Below, piece after piece: positions 1 to 8,071 of a stretch of 34,017 nucleotides of DNA. Source of the DNA: Geodermatophilaceae bacterium (GTDB taxonomy: Bacteria; Actinomycetota; Actinomycetes; Mycobacteriales; Geodermatophilaceae); assembly GCA_013812145.1 (NCBI GenBank), contig JACCTY010000168.1, positions 1 to 34,017 of the forward strand, given 5' to 3'. The position numbers were made by a program, and so were the translations under genes. Each line of letters starts with the position of its first letter. The first letter of the stretch is position 1. The notes below the pieces were generated by a model. That model did no database searches. It had not been told where the DNA came from and saw only the letters and a list, made by a program, of their open reading frames with translations.

Positions 1-2
1 GC

Positions 3-140
3 GGTGTCGGCTGCAACCTGGACCTCACCACGCAGGACAACCGGATCGTCCGGGTCGACTCACCGATCGACCATTCGGTCACCCACGGGCACCTGTGCAT
101 CAAGGGCCGCTTCGGCTACGCCCACGTCCAGCCCAGCTGA
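3..140 (+). CDS. C-terminal fragment of an iron-sulfur oxidoreductase subunit (partial)
   Basis: The window opens inside a gene; 45 codons remain before the TGA at 138-140. The readable residues include GCNLDLTTQDNRIVRVDSP and end near HLCIKGRFGYAHVQPS. This pattern, a Cys, then a short beta region with 'IVRV', then a 'LCIKGRFGY' Cys, matches the molybdopterin-oxidoreductase 4Fe-4S domain found in NuoG, FdhA and related subunits, where the Cys residues bind a 4Fe-4S cluster. Because the protein stops directly after this domain, it resembles short NuoG/HoxU-like electron-transfer subunits rather than a full catalytic molybdoenzyme. Its stop lies only 4 bp from the end of the convergent YihY/BrkB gene. 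The full length and the exact subfamily cannot be judged from this piece. Confidence 0.7.
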   Translation, partial: GVGCNLDLTTQDNRIVRVDSPIDHSVTHGHLCIKGRFGYAHVQPS

Positions 141-144
141 CCGG

Positions 145-1137
145 CTAACCCTCGTCGCCGGGGAGGCTGTCGGCCTTGACGGCGTCGCGTTCGCCTATCG
201 GCCGTTCCGGGCCGCGGGTGGTGTCCTTCGCGGTCTGCTGTTCGGCCTCGGCGTTGATCTCCGCGCCGAGCAGCACGATGTAGCCGCTGATGAACAGCCA
301 CAGCAGCAACACGATGACGCCCGCGAGTGCGCCGTACGTCTGGTCGTAGCTGCCGAAGTTGTTGACGTACAGCGAGAACCCGACCGAGGCGATGATCCAG
401 ATGATCGTGGCCACCACGGACCCGACCGAGACCCAGCGGAGCTTGGGGGCGTCCCGGTCGGGTGCGACGCGATAGACGACGGCCAAGCCCGCCAGGACCA
501 GTACGACGAGCAGCACCCACCGGCCGACCTGCAGCAGGATGACGCCGACGATACCGAGATTGAGCACCTCGAAGACGACCGGGGCCACCGCGACCAGGCC
601 AACCGCCAGCAGCATGAACACGATCGCGCCGACGGTCAGCAGCAGCGCGAGAGCGCGCAGCCTGAGGAAGCCGCGGGTTTCCTCCTCGTCGTAGCAGACG
701 TTGACAGCGTTAATCAGGTTGCTGACTCCGCCGGAGACGCTCCAGAGCGCCCCGAGCAAGGACAGGATCAGCCCGACACCCAGGGCACCGTCGGAGCCGG
801 CAGCTACCGAGATCATCTGGTCACGGATGATGCGCTGCGCCCGGGGTGGTAGTCCCCCGCTGAACGAATCCACCTGTTGCTGGACGTCGGCGGGGTCGGC
901 GACCAGACCGTACGTGAGCACGGCGGCGATCAGCGCGGGGAACAGTGCGAGGAACGCGAAGAAGGCCAGACCGGCGGCCAGCATGGAGACGTTGTCCTTC
1001 TTGGACTCTCGCCAGGCCCTCCTCACCACCTGCAGCCAGCCCTGGCGCGGGATCTCCGACGGCCGCTCGGCTTCGGCCCCGGGCGTGTCTCGTGTGCTGG
1101 CGTTCCGCTGGCTGTCCTGGTCGGCGTCGGTACTCAT
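145..1137 (-). CDS. YihY/virulence factor BrkB family membrane protein
   Basis: A 330-residue protein of the YihY/BrkB family (also called the UPF0761 group), inner-membrane proteins whose biochemical role is not settled. After a polar N-terminus of about 50 residues come the family hallmark around 'SMLAAGLAFFAFLALFPALIAA', several further hydrophobic segments, and the 'YGALAGVIVLLLWLFISGYIVLLGAEINAE' type of C-terminal helix pair. Six membrane helices are likely. I chose ATG at 1137 because a GGGGAAGAG ribosome-binding sequence lies 7 nt upstream; a GTG eight codons earlier (1161) is in frame but has no such site. It converges on the Fe-S fragment at the left and is divergent from the small membrane protein at 1197. 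Confidence 0.9.
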   Translation of the reverse strand: MSTDADQDSQRNASTRDTPGAEAERPSEIPRQGWLQVVRRAWRESKKDNVSMLAAGLAFFAFLALFPALIAAVLTYGLVADPADVQQQVDSFSGGLPPRAQRIIRDQMISVAAGSDGALGVGLILSLLGALWSVSGGVSNLINAVNVCYDEEETRGFLRLRALALLLTVGAIVFMLLAVGLVAVAPVVFEVLNLGIVGVILLQVGRWVLLVVLVLAGLAVVYRVAPDRDAPKLRWVSVGSVVATIIWIIASVGFSLYVNNFGSYDQTYGALAGVIVLLLWLFISGYIVLLGAEINAEAEQQTAKDTTRGPERPIGERDAVKADSLPGDEG

Positions 1138-1184
1138 GGCGGCACTCTTCCCCAGCCGCACCGGGTCTACACAGTCAACGGCGG

Positions 1185-1190
1185 TAACGT
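1185..1190 (+). promoter_or_regulatory. -10 element of a probable leaderless promoter
   Basis: TAACGT ends 6 nt before the GTG at 1197. That spacing would put transcription start on the first base of the start codon, and no usable ribosome-binding site precedes the GTG. No convincing -35 hexamer is seen. Confidence 0.45.
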
Positions 1191-1196
1191 GGAGAC

Positions 1197-1565
1197 GTGC
1201 GCCGCATTCTCCTGTCGCCGGCCTGGCTGATCGGACACCTGCTCGCGCTGGCCGCCGTTGCGACCTGTCTCCGGCTGGGCTGGTGGCAGCTGGCCCGCTT
1301 CGAGTCCGCGACGGGCAGCGTGCAGAACGCCGGCTATGCCCTGCAGTGGCCGGTGTTTGGCGTGTTTGTGCTGGTTTTCTGGGCGTACGTGATCAGAACC
1401 GAGCTGCGCCCGCCCGCAGCCGATGCGAAGCGGCCGGACACTCCGGTGGAGGACTCCCACACCCGCATCGTCATCGACGAGCAGTCCGATCCCGAACTGG
1501 CGGCGTACAACCGATATCTCGCCGAATTGCACGCGGCAGACACCGGATCCAAAAGGCCCGACTGA
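1197..1565 (+). CDS. Small conserved actinobacterial membrane protein, two TM segments
   Basis: A 122-residue protein beginning MRRILLSPAWLIGHLLAL. It has a first hydrophobic segment (about residues 6-25, followed by the tryptophans of 'RLGWWQLARFES'), a short 'GSVQNAGYALQWPVF' linker, and a second segment at about 49-66. The soluble tail of about 55 residues is acidic and ends near 'NRYLAELHA'. I recognise the layout as a widespread actinobacterial family that databases often label only as a transmembrane or SURF1-like/glucitol-activator-like protein; none of those functions is supported here. The GTG start at 1197 is backed by the TAACGT hexamer and by the usual N-terminus of the family. 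It is divergent from the YihY/BrkB gene and is followed at once by the convergent tRNA-His. Confidence 0.75.
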   Translation: MRRILLSPAWLIGHLLALAAVATCLRLGWWQLARFESATGSVQNAGYALQWPVFGVFVLVFWAYVIRTELRPPAADAKRPDTPVEDSHTRIVIDEQSDPELAAYNRYLAELHAADTGSKRPD

Positions 1566-1578
1566 AACCCGAACGCGG

Positions 1579-1652
1579 GGTGAGTGACGGGACTTGAACC
1601 CGCGACACCCGGGATCACAACCCGGTGCTCTACCAGCTGAGCTACACCCACC
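1579..1652 (-). tRNA. tRNA-His (anticodon GTG)
   Basis: A complete cloverleaf can be folded on the minus strand. The acceptor arm GTGGGTG pairs with CACTCAC, there is an extra 5' G (position -1, a tRNA-His hallmark) facing C73, the D arm is GCTC/GAGC, the anticodon stem CCGGG/CCCGG has loop TTGTGAT, and the T arm is GCGGG/CCCGT. The 3' CCA is not encoded. It lies just downstream of orn on the same strand, an arrangement common in actinobacteria. Confidence 0.95.
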
Positions 1653-1682
1653 ATTGTCGTCCGAGGACGCACTCGACAGAGG

Positions 1683-2300
1683 TTACCCGATCGATCCGGC
1701 CCGCTCGGTAGCCAATTCGGCGGCAGCCGCCGCGGCCTCGGCCGAGTTCGGTCCGGGCTGTCCCACGAAGACGGTCTTGCGGTAGTACCGCAACTCCTGA
1801 ATCGACTCGCGGACGTCGGCAAGGGCCCGGTGCGCGAGTCCCTTGGCGGGCTGGGCGAAGTAGACGCGGGGGTACCAGCGGCGGCTCAGCTCCTTGATCG
1901 AGGAGACGTCGACCATGCGGTAGTGCAGGAAATCGTCCAGATCCGCCATGTCGCGGGCGATGAAACCCCGGTCGGTGGCGATCGAATTGCCGCACAGGGG
2001 GGCGGCCCGGCGATCCGGCACGTGGCTGCGGATGTAGGACAGAACCTGCTCCTCGGCCTCGACGAGCGTCACGGTCGAGCGGCGTACCTCCTCGGTGAGG
2101 CCGGACTCCCTGTGCATGGCCGCCACCACGTCGATCATGCCGTCCAGATCGCTGTCGGCTGCCTGAATCACGATGTCGACGCCCTCGCCGAGGACGTTCA
2201 GCTCGGAATCGGTCACAAGCGCCGCGATCTCGATGATCTTGTCCTGCCGGAGGTCCAAACCGGTCATCTCGCAGTCGATCCAGACCAGCTTGTCCGTCAT
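1683..2300 (-). CDS. orn: Oligoribonuclease
   Basis: A 205-residue DEDDh-family 3'-5' exoribonuclease that degrades two- to five-nucleotide RNA fragments to mononucleotides, the last step of RNA turnover, and clears linear di-GMP. The acidic and basic catalytic residues are all visible: D9 and E11 in '[10 protein letters not shown]', D110 in '[10 protein letters not shown]', and H157 with D162 in '[14 protein letters not shown]'. Length fits the family, with a longer alanine-rich C-terminal tail than in E. coli. ATG at 2300 is the start: TAGAGT lies exactly 6 nt upstream, suggesting a leaderless message. tRNA-His follows 30 bp downstream on the same strand, and the HerA-like gene is divergent. 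Confidence 0.97.
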   Translation of the reverse strand: MTDKLVWIDCEMTGLDLRQDKIIEIAALVTDSELNVLGEGVDIVIQAADSDLDGMIDVVAAMHRESGLTEEVRRSTVTLVEAEEQVLSYIRSHVPDRRAAPLCGNSIATDRGFIARDMADLDDFLHYRMVDVSSIKELSRRWYPRVYFAQPAKGLAHRALADVRESIQELRYYRKTVFVGQPGPNSAEAAAAAAELATERAGSIG

Positions 2301-2306
2301 GCACCG

Positions 2307-2312
2307 ACTCTA
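2307..2312 (-). promoter_or_regulatory. -10 element for leaderless orn transcription
   Basis: On the minus strand TAGAGT is followed by six bases and then the orn ATG. No ribosome-binding site fits the ATG, so a leaderless transcript is the simplest reading. The -35 region is not recognisable. Confidence 0.45.
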
Positions 2313-2379
2313 CGGGAGGCCCGTCGTACGCCGATTAGGCTCGGAAGCCCAACTGATCATGCAGCCGGAGGGGTCAGCG

Positions 2380-3903
2380 ATGTCCGAGGTCACCAGCCGG
2401 ATCGCGGCGGGTTACGAGTTCACCGGTACGGCGCTGCGCCTGGGGGCGGTGGTCCACGACGGCGCCGCTGATCCGGCCGCACAGGTTCGGATCCCGCTGG
2501 CGATGCTCAACCGGCACGGGTTGATCGCCGGCGCGACCGGCACCGGGAAGACCAAGACCCTGCAGTTGATCGCCGAGCAGTTGTCCGAGCAGGGCGTCGC
2601 GGTCTTCGCCGCAGACGTCAAGGGCGACCTGTCAGGGCTGGCCACACCGGGGGACAGCAACGAGAGGATCGCCGCCCGGTCCGCCGAGGTCGGAGACAGT
2701 TGGCAGCCCTCGTCGTACCCGACGGAGTTCTTCACGTTGGGCGACGCCCCGGACGGGATCCCGCTGCGGGCGACGATGACGTCGTTCGGTCCCGTCCTGC
2801 TGTCCAAGGTGCTCGGTCTCAACGAGACGCAGGAGTCCTCGCTCGGGCTGATGTTCCACTGGGCCGACCAGGCGGGATTGCCGCTGCTGGACCTCAAGGA
2901 CCTCCGAGCGGTAATCACGTTCCTGACAAGTGACACCGGCAAGCCGGAACTGAAGGCCCTCGGCGGGGTGTCGACGGCCACCGCCGGCGTGATCCTGCGC
3001 GAACTCGTCGGCCTGGAGAACGACGGCGCCGACGTGTTCTTCGGCGAGCCGGAGTTCGACACCGCCGACCTGATGCGGACCACCGAGGATGGCCGCGGCG
3101 TGATCAGTTGCCTCGAGCTCGCCGGCGTACAGAACCGGCCGACACTATTCTCCACGTTCCTCATGTGGGTGCTGGCCGACCTCTTCGACGTACTGCCGGA
3201 GATCGGTGACGCGGACAAGCCGAAGCTGGTGTTCTTCCTCGACGAGGCGCACCTGCTGTTCCACGCTGCCTCGGACGCGTTCTTGCAGGCCGTCGCCCAG
3301 ACGGTTCGCTTGATCAGGTCCAAGGGTGTCGGCGTCTTCTTCGTTACTCAGAACCCCACCGATCTTCCCGACGAGGTGCTCGGGCAACTTGGAAACCGGA
3401 TCCAGCACGGGCTGCGGGCGTTCACACCGGACGACGCCGACGCCCTCCGCAAGACCGTGCGCACCTACCCGTCGACCGAGGACTACGACCTCGAGGAGGC
3501 GTTGACAGCGCTCGGCATCGGCGAGGCCATCGTCACGGTGATGTCCGAGCGGGGTGCGCCCACTCCGGTCGCGTGGACCCGGCTGCCGGCGCCGCGATCA
3601 CGAATGGCCCCCTCGGACGACGCCGTCCGCCAGCAGGCCGTAACGGAGTCGGCGTTGCATGCGCGGTACGCCGAAGCGGTGGACCGGGATTCGGCGTACG
3701 AACGGCTGGCGGCGCGGGTGAACGCGCCGGCGCCGGTGCGCGACCCGAAGCAGCGGCGGGTGCCGACCCGCGAGGACCGGGCTGAGCCGGCCCAGGAGAC
3801 ACTGGTCACCCAAATCCTGGACTCCGGCGCCTTTAGGTCGTTCCTGCGCTCGGCCGGGAGCGCGCTCGGCCGGAGCATGTTCGGGACCCGCCGCCGGCGC
3901 TGA
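2380..3903 (+). CDS. HerA-like / DUF853 P-loop ATPase
   Basis: A 507-residue ATPase of the DUF853 (HerA-helicase-like C-terminal) family. Walker A is GATGTGKT at residues 51-58, preceded by 'NRHGLIA'. Walker B is in 'KLVFFLDEAHLLF', and 'GVGVFFVTQNPTDLPDEVLGQLGNR' contains the sensor and arginine-finger region typical of FtsK/HerA-type hexameric motors. The C-terminal 60 residues are basic and end in 'RRRR'. HerA proteins translocate DNA, but for this stand-alone bacterial branch the substrate is unknown. ATG at 2380 has an excellent GGAGGGG site 6 nt upstream; the frame is open further upstream, but that stretch runs antisense to orn and is not coding. No NurA nuclease partner is adjacent. 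Confidence 0.9.
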   Translation: MSEVTSRIAAGYEFTGTALRLGAVVHDGAADPAAQVRIPLAMLNRHGLIAGATGTGKTKTLQLIAEQLSEQGVAVFAADVKGDLSGLATPGDSNERIAARSAEVGDSWQPSSYPTEFFTLGDAPDGIPLRATMTSFGPVLLSKVLGLNETQESSLGLMFHWADQAGLPLLDLKDLRAVITFLTSDTGKPELKALGGVSTATAGVILRELVGLENDGADVFFGEPEFDTADLMRTTEDGRGVISCLELAGVQNRPTLFSTFLMWVLADLFDVLPEIGDADKPKLVFFLDEAHLLFHAASDAFLQAVAQTVRLIRSKGVGVFFVTQNPTDLPDEVLGQLGNRIQHGLRAFTPDDADALRKTVRTYPSTEDYDLEEALTALGIGEAIVTVMSERGAPTPVAWTRLPAPRSRMAPSDDAVRQQAVTESALHARYAEAVDRDSAYERLAARVNAPAPVRDPKQRRVPTREDRAEPAQETLVTQILDSGAFRSFLRSAGSALGRSMFGTRRRR

Positions 3904-3935
3904 GCAAATCCGGGCTCGCGCCAAGGACGCACACA

Positions 3936-5051
3936 GTGAGACCATCAACGGACATGCCCGCTGACCGTTCCCCCGAACAACCCTCTGGTGACGCGCCGGA
4001 GGGTCGGTCGGCCGACAACCTGGCCACCGAGGGGCGTGCCCTCGATCGGCGTGCGCTCGATCGGCGGGCCTTCGATCGGCGGGCAATGGTGCGGCGCTCG
4101 GCCGCCGTACTGGCCGGCACAGCCGGAATCCTCGCCGCGCCTGCGCTGATGGCAACCGCGGCGGCCGAACCGGGCGACACGCTGCGCCTCGGTGGGCGAA
4201 ACCGGGCAGGGGATGCGCAGACCCGGTTGCAGTCGACGACGACGGTGGCCTCGCTCTCGGTCCTGAATGAACGCGTCCGCAGTAGCGAGCCCGACGGCGA
4301 CGTCGACCTCGTGGCGGCCCAACTCCGGCTGGAGAGCCCGGTTCCCGGCGCCGTCCGTCCGCAGGTGCCCGACGTGCAGACGATGGCCGCCGGGGACATC
4401 GCCGCCGCCGGCGGGCTGCTGTACTTCGGCGCGGAATCGGGCAACTTCGACGTCGTCGCGAGCCAGGTGTTCACGTCCTACTTCGCCAACTATCTGCACC
4501 CGGTGCCCGCGCGGAATGCCACCGTCCTGGACACCCGGGTGCTGACGGTGCCCGATCGGGCGCTGTTCACCGCCGGTGACCTGACCGCCGACGGTCGGCT
4601 GGTTGCCGGCCGTCGTGTCGCTGTCGACCTGCGGGTGCTCGTCAACACTGCGGCGGTGCCCCCGCAGGCTGCCGTCGCGCTCTCCCTGCAGATCTTCGGT
4701 GCCGCCGAGACCGGCGTCCTCACCGTGTATGCCGACCAGAGCGCCGCAGCCGGCGTCGATGTCATGGCTTACGCCGTCCTTCCTGGCAAGGTCACCGCGG
4801 ACGGTGCACCGTTTGCGCTGCCGGCCAGCGGTGCGGCGATCGTGGGGCTGGACGCCGACGACCGACTGTGGCTGTCAATATCCCGCACCGCGCACGTCGT
4901 CGTCAGGGTGACCGGCCTGTTCGTCCCGGACCCCACGGCCATCGTGGACACGGCGGAAACCCTGTTGGAGACCTCGCCGTACGCCCGGCGGGTCCAGCGT
5001 CAGCGGCGGGCGCTGCGCCGGCTGATTGCGGACAACGCTCTGCCCAAGTGA
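3936..5051 (+). CDS. Secreted protein with 'VLDTR' surface-type beta domain
   Basis: A 371-residue exported protein. An unusual charged N-terminus with three LDRRA/FDRRA repeats (about residues 36-50) leads into an RR-containing signal segment ('MVRRSAAVLAGTAGILAAPAL', cleaved probably near ATAAAEPGD), which could use the Tat route. The mature part contains 'NATVLDTR', 'VAVDLRVLVNTAAVPP', 'GVLTVYADQ' and ends the domain with 'HVVVRVTGLFVPD'. This order matches a domain I recognise from actinobacterial surface and hydrolase proteins (xLDTR...LNVTxxxP...GFLTVYP...DVxGYF); its function is unknown. GTG at 3936 has AAGGA 8 nt upstream. The ATG at 4086 is possible but has no good ribosome site. The gene starts 33 bp after the HerA-like gene. 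Confidence 0.75.
   Translation: MRPSTDMPADRSPEQPSGDAPEGRSADNLATEGRALDRRALDRRAFDRRAMVRRSAAVLAGTAGILAAPALMATAAAEPGDTLRLGGRNRAGDAQTRLQSTTTVASLSVLNERVRSSEPDGDVDLVAAQLRLESPVPGAVRPQVPDVQTMAAGDIAAAGGLLYFGAESGNFDVVASQVFTSYFANYLHPVPARNATVLDTRVLTVPDRALFTAGDLTADGRLVAGRRVAVDLRVLVNTAAVPPQAAVALSLQIFGAAETGVLTVYADQSAAAGVDVMAYAVLPGKVTADGAPFALPASGAAIVGLDADDRLWLSISRTAHVVVRVTGLFVPDPTAIVDTAETLLETSPYARRVQRQRRALRRLIADNALPK
4041..4085 (+). repeat. Three 15-bp in-frame tandem repeats
   Basis: Units CTCGATCGGCGTGCG, CTCGATCGGCGGGCC and TTCGATCGGCGGGCA encode LDRRA, LDRRA and FDRRA just before the signal segment of the secreted protein. Such repeats can change copy number by slippage without breaking the frame. Confidence 0.9.
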
Positions 5052-5066
5052 CGAACCGGTGGTTCG
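5052..5066. terminator. Short inverted repeat just after the secreted-protein gene
   Basis: CGAACC-GGT-GGTTCG begins one base after the stop codon. It is a perfect 6-bp stem but is not followed by a T run, so termination is only a suggestion; high-GC actinobacteria often lack the U tract. Confidence 0.3.
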
Positions 5067-5175
5067 ATCTGTTACGAGTGGCACGCCGTCGATCGCCCCG
5101 GGACCGCTGAAGTAGCCGTGTCGGCACCGCTCCTGACGGGGGAACGCGGGAGCATGTCGTAACGTCCAATGACGA

Positions 5176-5191
5176 GGCCGGTGCACCGGCC
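5176..5191. repeat. 16-bp perfect palindrome upstream of the NERD-like membrane protein gene
   Basis: GGCCGGTGCACCGGCC is a perfect palindrome 42 bp before the GTG at 5234. It could be a protein-binding site or a strong 5'-UTR hairpin. No regulator for it is encoded nearby. Confidence 0.4.
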
Positions 5192-5233
5192 ACGGAGATG
5201 GCTGCCGCGGGAGTCGAGTGGAGGTCGGGGTAG

Positions 5234-6871
5234 GTGCTGTGTCTCGCACCCATCGAACTCGGGTCCGATGCCGAACGCCGGCTCTATCGGGTCCTCTCCG
5301 GCCTGGGTCCTGGGACGGGTGTCCTCGGTGGGCTCGTCGTCTTCGTTCCCGTCGTCGACGGCGCGAGGCAGCGCCGGCAGGCTGATGCGGTCGGCTTCCT
5401 GCCCGAGGCCGTCGTCGTCATTCGCGCGGTCGGGATGGGACGGCAGGCCGGTGAACTCCGGCCCAGCTCCACTGGCATGTGGACGGTGGGCGGAGAGATT
5501 CTGCGGCTCAGCGGCGGCGGATCGAGCCCCGCGGTGCAGCTGCGCAAAGCGGTCGAGCTCATCCACGCGACGCTGGACTCGGGCGGGCTCGACCCGGGCT
5601 CACCGTCCGCGCTCGCTGCCATCGACGGGCCCATCACGTCGGTTCGAGACCGCTCCGCCGGAGGGCCGGTCGCCTGTAGCATGGACGCCGGCGACGTGCT
5701 GACCGGCCTGCGGCACTGCGCGAACGTCGGCTCGCAGGGTGACACCAGGGTGTGGACGACAGCCGACGTCAAGGCCGCACTGACCATCTTCGGGCTGCAG
5801 GCCCGCGGCCCGTCGGTGGAGGAGCTCAACAACGAAGGCTTTCTCTACTCGCCGTATGTCCTGCGCCGGTCGGAGTCGGCGGTCGTTGCACATGCGGACC
5901 TCGCCCCTACGGTCAGCCTGCTGTCGGGGCCGTTCGCGGCAGAGCGCGCACCCACCAAGACACCGCAACCGGTCGAGCCGTTCTGGGACGAGCCGGCCCG
6001 GTCCGAGCCACCGGTCACGCCGGCCGTCGCCCCGCGCCAGCGCCTCACCGAACCGCGGCCCGTCGCCGAACAGCAGCGCGCCGTCAAGCCGCCCGAGCCC
6101 GCTGCGGCGGCGCTCGACGACAGCGGCGTGGGGGGCTTGTTCGGTGAAGCGGTCGGCCGCGACGCCGATCGGCAGCCGGAACCACCGAAGTCACCGCGGC
6201 GTCCGCCGCCTCGGGTGCCAGAGCTCAAGCGCAGATCCCGCCCGGCCCTGCTGCTCGGCGTTGCCGTGCTGCTGGTCCTGGCCGCCGTGGCAGGTCTGCT
6301 GTACGCGCTGTCCAGTGGTCTTCGGGGCAACGATCCGGCCGAGTCGGACGCTCGAGCCGGCGGCACGTCGTCGTCCGCTCCCGTGCAGACCACCCCGGGC
6401 ACGAGCCAATCGGCCCCGGCCACACAGGAGTTGTCCGGATCGACGTACACCCTGCAGGCCCAGCGCAGCGACACCGACTGTGCGTCCAACGCCTACGGCC
6501 AGGTGGCGGAGTTCTTCGGTACGACGCCGTGCACGGGGCTGACCCGGGCACTGTTCACTACCACCGTCGACGACGCGCCGGCCGTGGTCTCGGTGTCGGT
6601 CGTGGCCATGCCCGACGAGGCGAGCGCGGCCGACCTGCAGGAACTGGCGGACACCAGCGGCACCGGCAACGTCAGCGACCTTCTGCGCGCCGGAGAGCAG
6701 ATCGACGGGGGGCCGAGCGAACTCGTCGCGGCGGCCTACAACTCTGAACTGTCCGGTAGCGAGGTCAGGATCGTCGAGGTGGCCTGGGTCGACGGTGACA
6801 CCGAGGGCGACGAGAGCCTGCTCGACGCTGCCGCGGAGGACGCTCTGCTCTTGGAAGTCCCGGAGGACTGA
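5234..6871 (+). CDS. Single-pass membrane protein with degenerate NERD-like N-terminal domain
   Basis: A 545-residue protein in four parts. Residues 1-115 resemble a NERD (nuclease-related) domain: 'SDAERRLYRVLSGL', a central 'EAVVVIRAVGMG' strand, then 'TGMWTVGGEI' and 'SSPAVQLRKAVELI'. The E-x-K core normally found in the central strand is replaced by 'IRAVGM', so nuclease activity is doubtful. Residues 120-230 are a second soluble region of no known family, followed by a proline-rich linker (about 235-333). One membrane helix lies at about 336-358, and an outer Ser/Thr-rich stalk leads to a compact C-terminal domain with two cysteines near 'DTDCASNAYGQV' and 'GTTPCTGLT' that may form a disulfide. 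GTG at 5234 has GGAGG 9 nt upstream. The next gene follows after 2 bp. Confidence 0.65.
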   Translation: MLCLAPIELGSDAERRLYRVLSGLGPGTGVLGGLVVFVPVVDGARQRRQADAVGFLPEAVVVIRAVGMGRQAGELRPSSTGMWTVGGEILRLSGGGSSPAVQLRKAVELIHATLDSGGLDPGSPSALAAIDGPITSVRDRSAGGPVACSMDAGDVLTGLRHCANVGSQGDTRVWTTADVKAALTIFGLQARGPSVEELNNEGFLYSPYVLRRSESAVVAHADLAPTVSLLSGPFAAERAPTKTPQPVEPFWDEPARSEPPVTPAVAPRQRLTEPRPVAEQQRAVKPPEPAAAALDDSGVGGLFGEAVGRDADRQPEPPKSPRRPPPRVPELKRRSRPALLLGVAVLLVLAAVAGLLYALSSGLRGNDPAESDARAGGTSSSAPVQTTPGTSQSAPATQELSGSTYTLQAQRSDTDCASNAYGQVAEFFGTTPCTGLTRALFTTTVDDAPAVVSVSVVAMPDEASAADLQELADTSGTGNVSDLLRAGEQIDGGPSELVAAAYNSELSGSEVRIVEVAWVDGDTEGDESLLDAAAEDALLLEVPED

Positions 6872-6873
6872 GG

Positions 6874-7896
6874 GTGCGTCTGCTGGTCCTGGGCGGGACG
6901 GTGTTCGTGTCCCATGCCGTGGCGGCAGCGGCGGTGGCGCGTGGACACCGGGTGACGTGCGCGGCGCGTGGCGTCTCGGGCAGCGTGCCCGTTGGCGCCG
7001 AACTGGTCCGCGTGGACCGGGACCAGCCTGACGGGCTCGAGCCGTTGGACGGACGCACCTTCGACGCCGTGGTCGATGTGGAGTCCCTCTCGTTCACCCG
7101 GGTACGCCGCGCGTTGGCGGCGCTCGGTCCAGGGGCTGGGCACTGGACCTACGTCTCGACGAGCTCGGTTTACGCCGACAACGAGACGCCTGGGCAGCGC
7201 GCCGGAGCAGCGCCGCTGCTCGACCCCGCACCGGACGGAGCCGACGAGACCGACCGCGGGCAGTACGGCCCGCTCAAGGTGGCCTGCGAGAACGCGGTCC
7301 GCTCGGCTGTTGGCGAGCGGGCGTTCGTCTGCCGGCCCGGGCTCATCGTGGGGCCGGGTGACTGGTCCGACCGCTTCGGCTACTGGCCGGCCCGGGTGTC
7401 ACTCGGGGGCCGCTTCCTGGCGCCCGGCCGCGCGGAGAACGAGGTTCAGTACGTCGACGTCAGGGACTGCGCGGCCTGGATCGTCACGGCGGCCGAGCAG
7501 GGGCTGGTCGGTACCCTTGATGCGATGTGCCCGGCGGTCCGGTGGGGCGACTGGCTGACCGACCTCAGCACGGCGGTGGGATCAGCCGGCGAGCCGGTGT
7601 GGGTGCAGCAGGACTTTCTCGTCGAGCACGGCGTCGAGCCGTGGATGGGCCCCGGGTCACTGCCCATGTGGTTGCCGATTCCGGAGTACGCCGGCTTCAT
7701 GACGCGCGACGTCAGTGAATCGCTCACAGCCGGCCTGCGGATCCGGCCGCTGCAGGACACCGCCGCCGCGAGTCTGGCGTGGGAGCGGGAGCTCGGCCTG
7801 GACCGCGAACGGCGTAGTGGCATCACCCGCGAGCGGGAAGCCGAATTGTTGCGGCTCTGGGCAGACCGGAGCGGACCGGCTACGCCGTCGTGTTGA
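6874..7896 (+). CDS. NAD-dependent epimerase/dehydratase family (SDR) protein
   Basis: A 340-residue extended short-chain dehydrogenase/reductase. The Rossmann motif is GGTVFVS (residues 7-13) where GGTGFIG is usual. The active-site region shows 'YVSTSSVYAD' and the Y131-x3-K135 pair in 'YGPLK'. 'VCRPGLIVGPGDWSDRFGYWPARV' is the typical GP-x-D segment of isoflavone-reductase-like or nucleotide-sugar epimerase-like proteins. The C-terminal 'MWLPIPEYAGFMTRDVSESLTAGLR' region is common in actinobacterial paralogues of unknown substrate. GTG at 6874 begins 2 bp after the previous stop, so the two genes are probably co-transcribed. Its last 17 bp overlap the convergent FG-GAP remnant. Confidence 0.85.
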   Translation: MRLLVLGGTVFVSHAVAAAAVARGHRVTCAARGVSGSVPVGAELVRVDRDQPDGLEPLDGRTFDAVVDVESLSFTRVRRALAALGPGAGHWTYVSTSSVYADNETPGQRAGAAPLLDPAPDGADETDRGQYGPLKVACENAVRSAVGERAFVCRPGLIVGPGDWSDRFGYWPARVSLGGRFLAPGRAENEVQYVDVRDCAAWIVTAAEQGLVGTLDAMCPAVRWGDWLTDLSTAVGSAGEPVWVQQDFLVEHGVEPWMGPGSLPMWLPIPEYAGFMTRDVSESLTAGLRIRPLQDTAAASLAWERELGLDRERRSGITREREAELLRLWADRSGPATPSC

Positions 7897-8071
7897 TGTA
7901 GATGACGAACGTCGACGGCCGTCGGGCAGCGAGCAGCTCGGCGAGGTCCGGCTTTCCGTCTCCGCTGAAGTCAGCTGCCGTCACCGACACCGGACCGTTG
8001 GCTGTCGGATAGGCGGTGGGCGGCGCGAATTCGCTGCCGGCCTGGTTCACAGGCAAGACGGCGGGCGAACA
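7880..8071 (-). pseudogene. Remnant of an FG-GAP/VCBS-repeat protein (C-terminal end)
   Basis: Read on the minus strand, 63 codons run from just after an in-frame TGA (8072-8074) to TAG at 7880-7882. They contain 'SEFAPPTAYPTANGPVSV', 'TAADFSGDGKPDLAELLAAR' and a final 'FVIYINTTA'. This is the classic end of an FG-GAP/VCBS beta-propeller repeat (calcium-binding DFSGDGKPDLA loop, terminal LLNTT-like strand) of secreted proteins. There is no start codon; upstream the frame meets several stops, and repeat-like fragments fall into other frames. It looks like the decayed tail of a once longer gene. It overlaps the SDR gene end by 17 bp. Confidence 0.7.

Noticed and set aside
2173-2379. Longer start for the HerA-like ATPase
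   Set aside because: The extension is antisense to the orn start region, and GGAGGGG plus ATG at 2380 fits the family.
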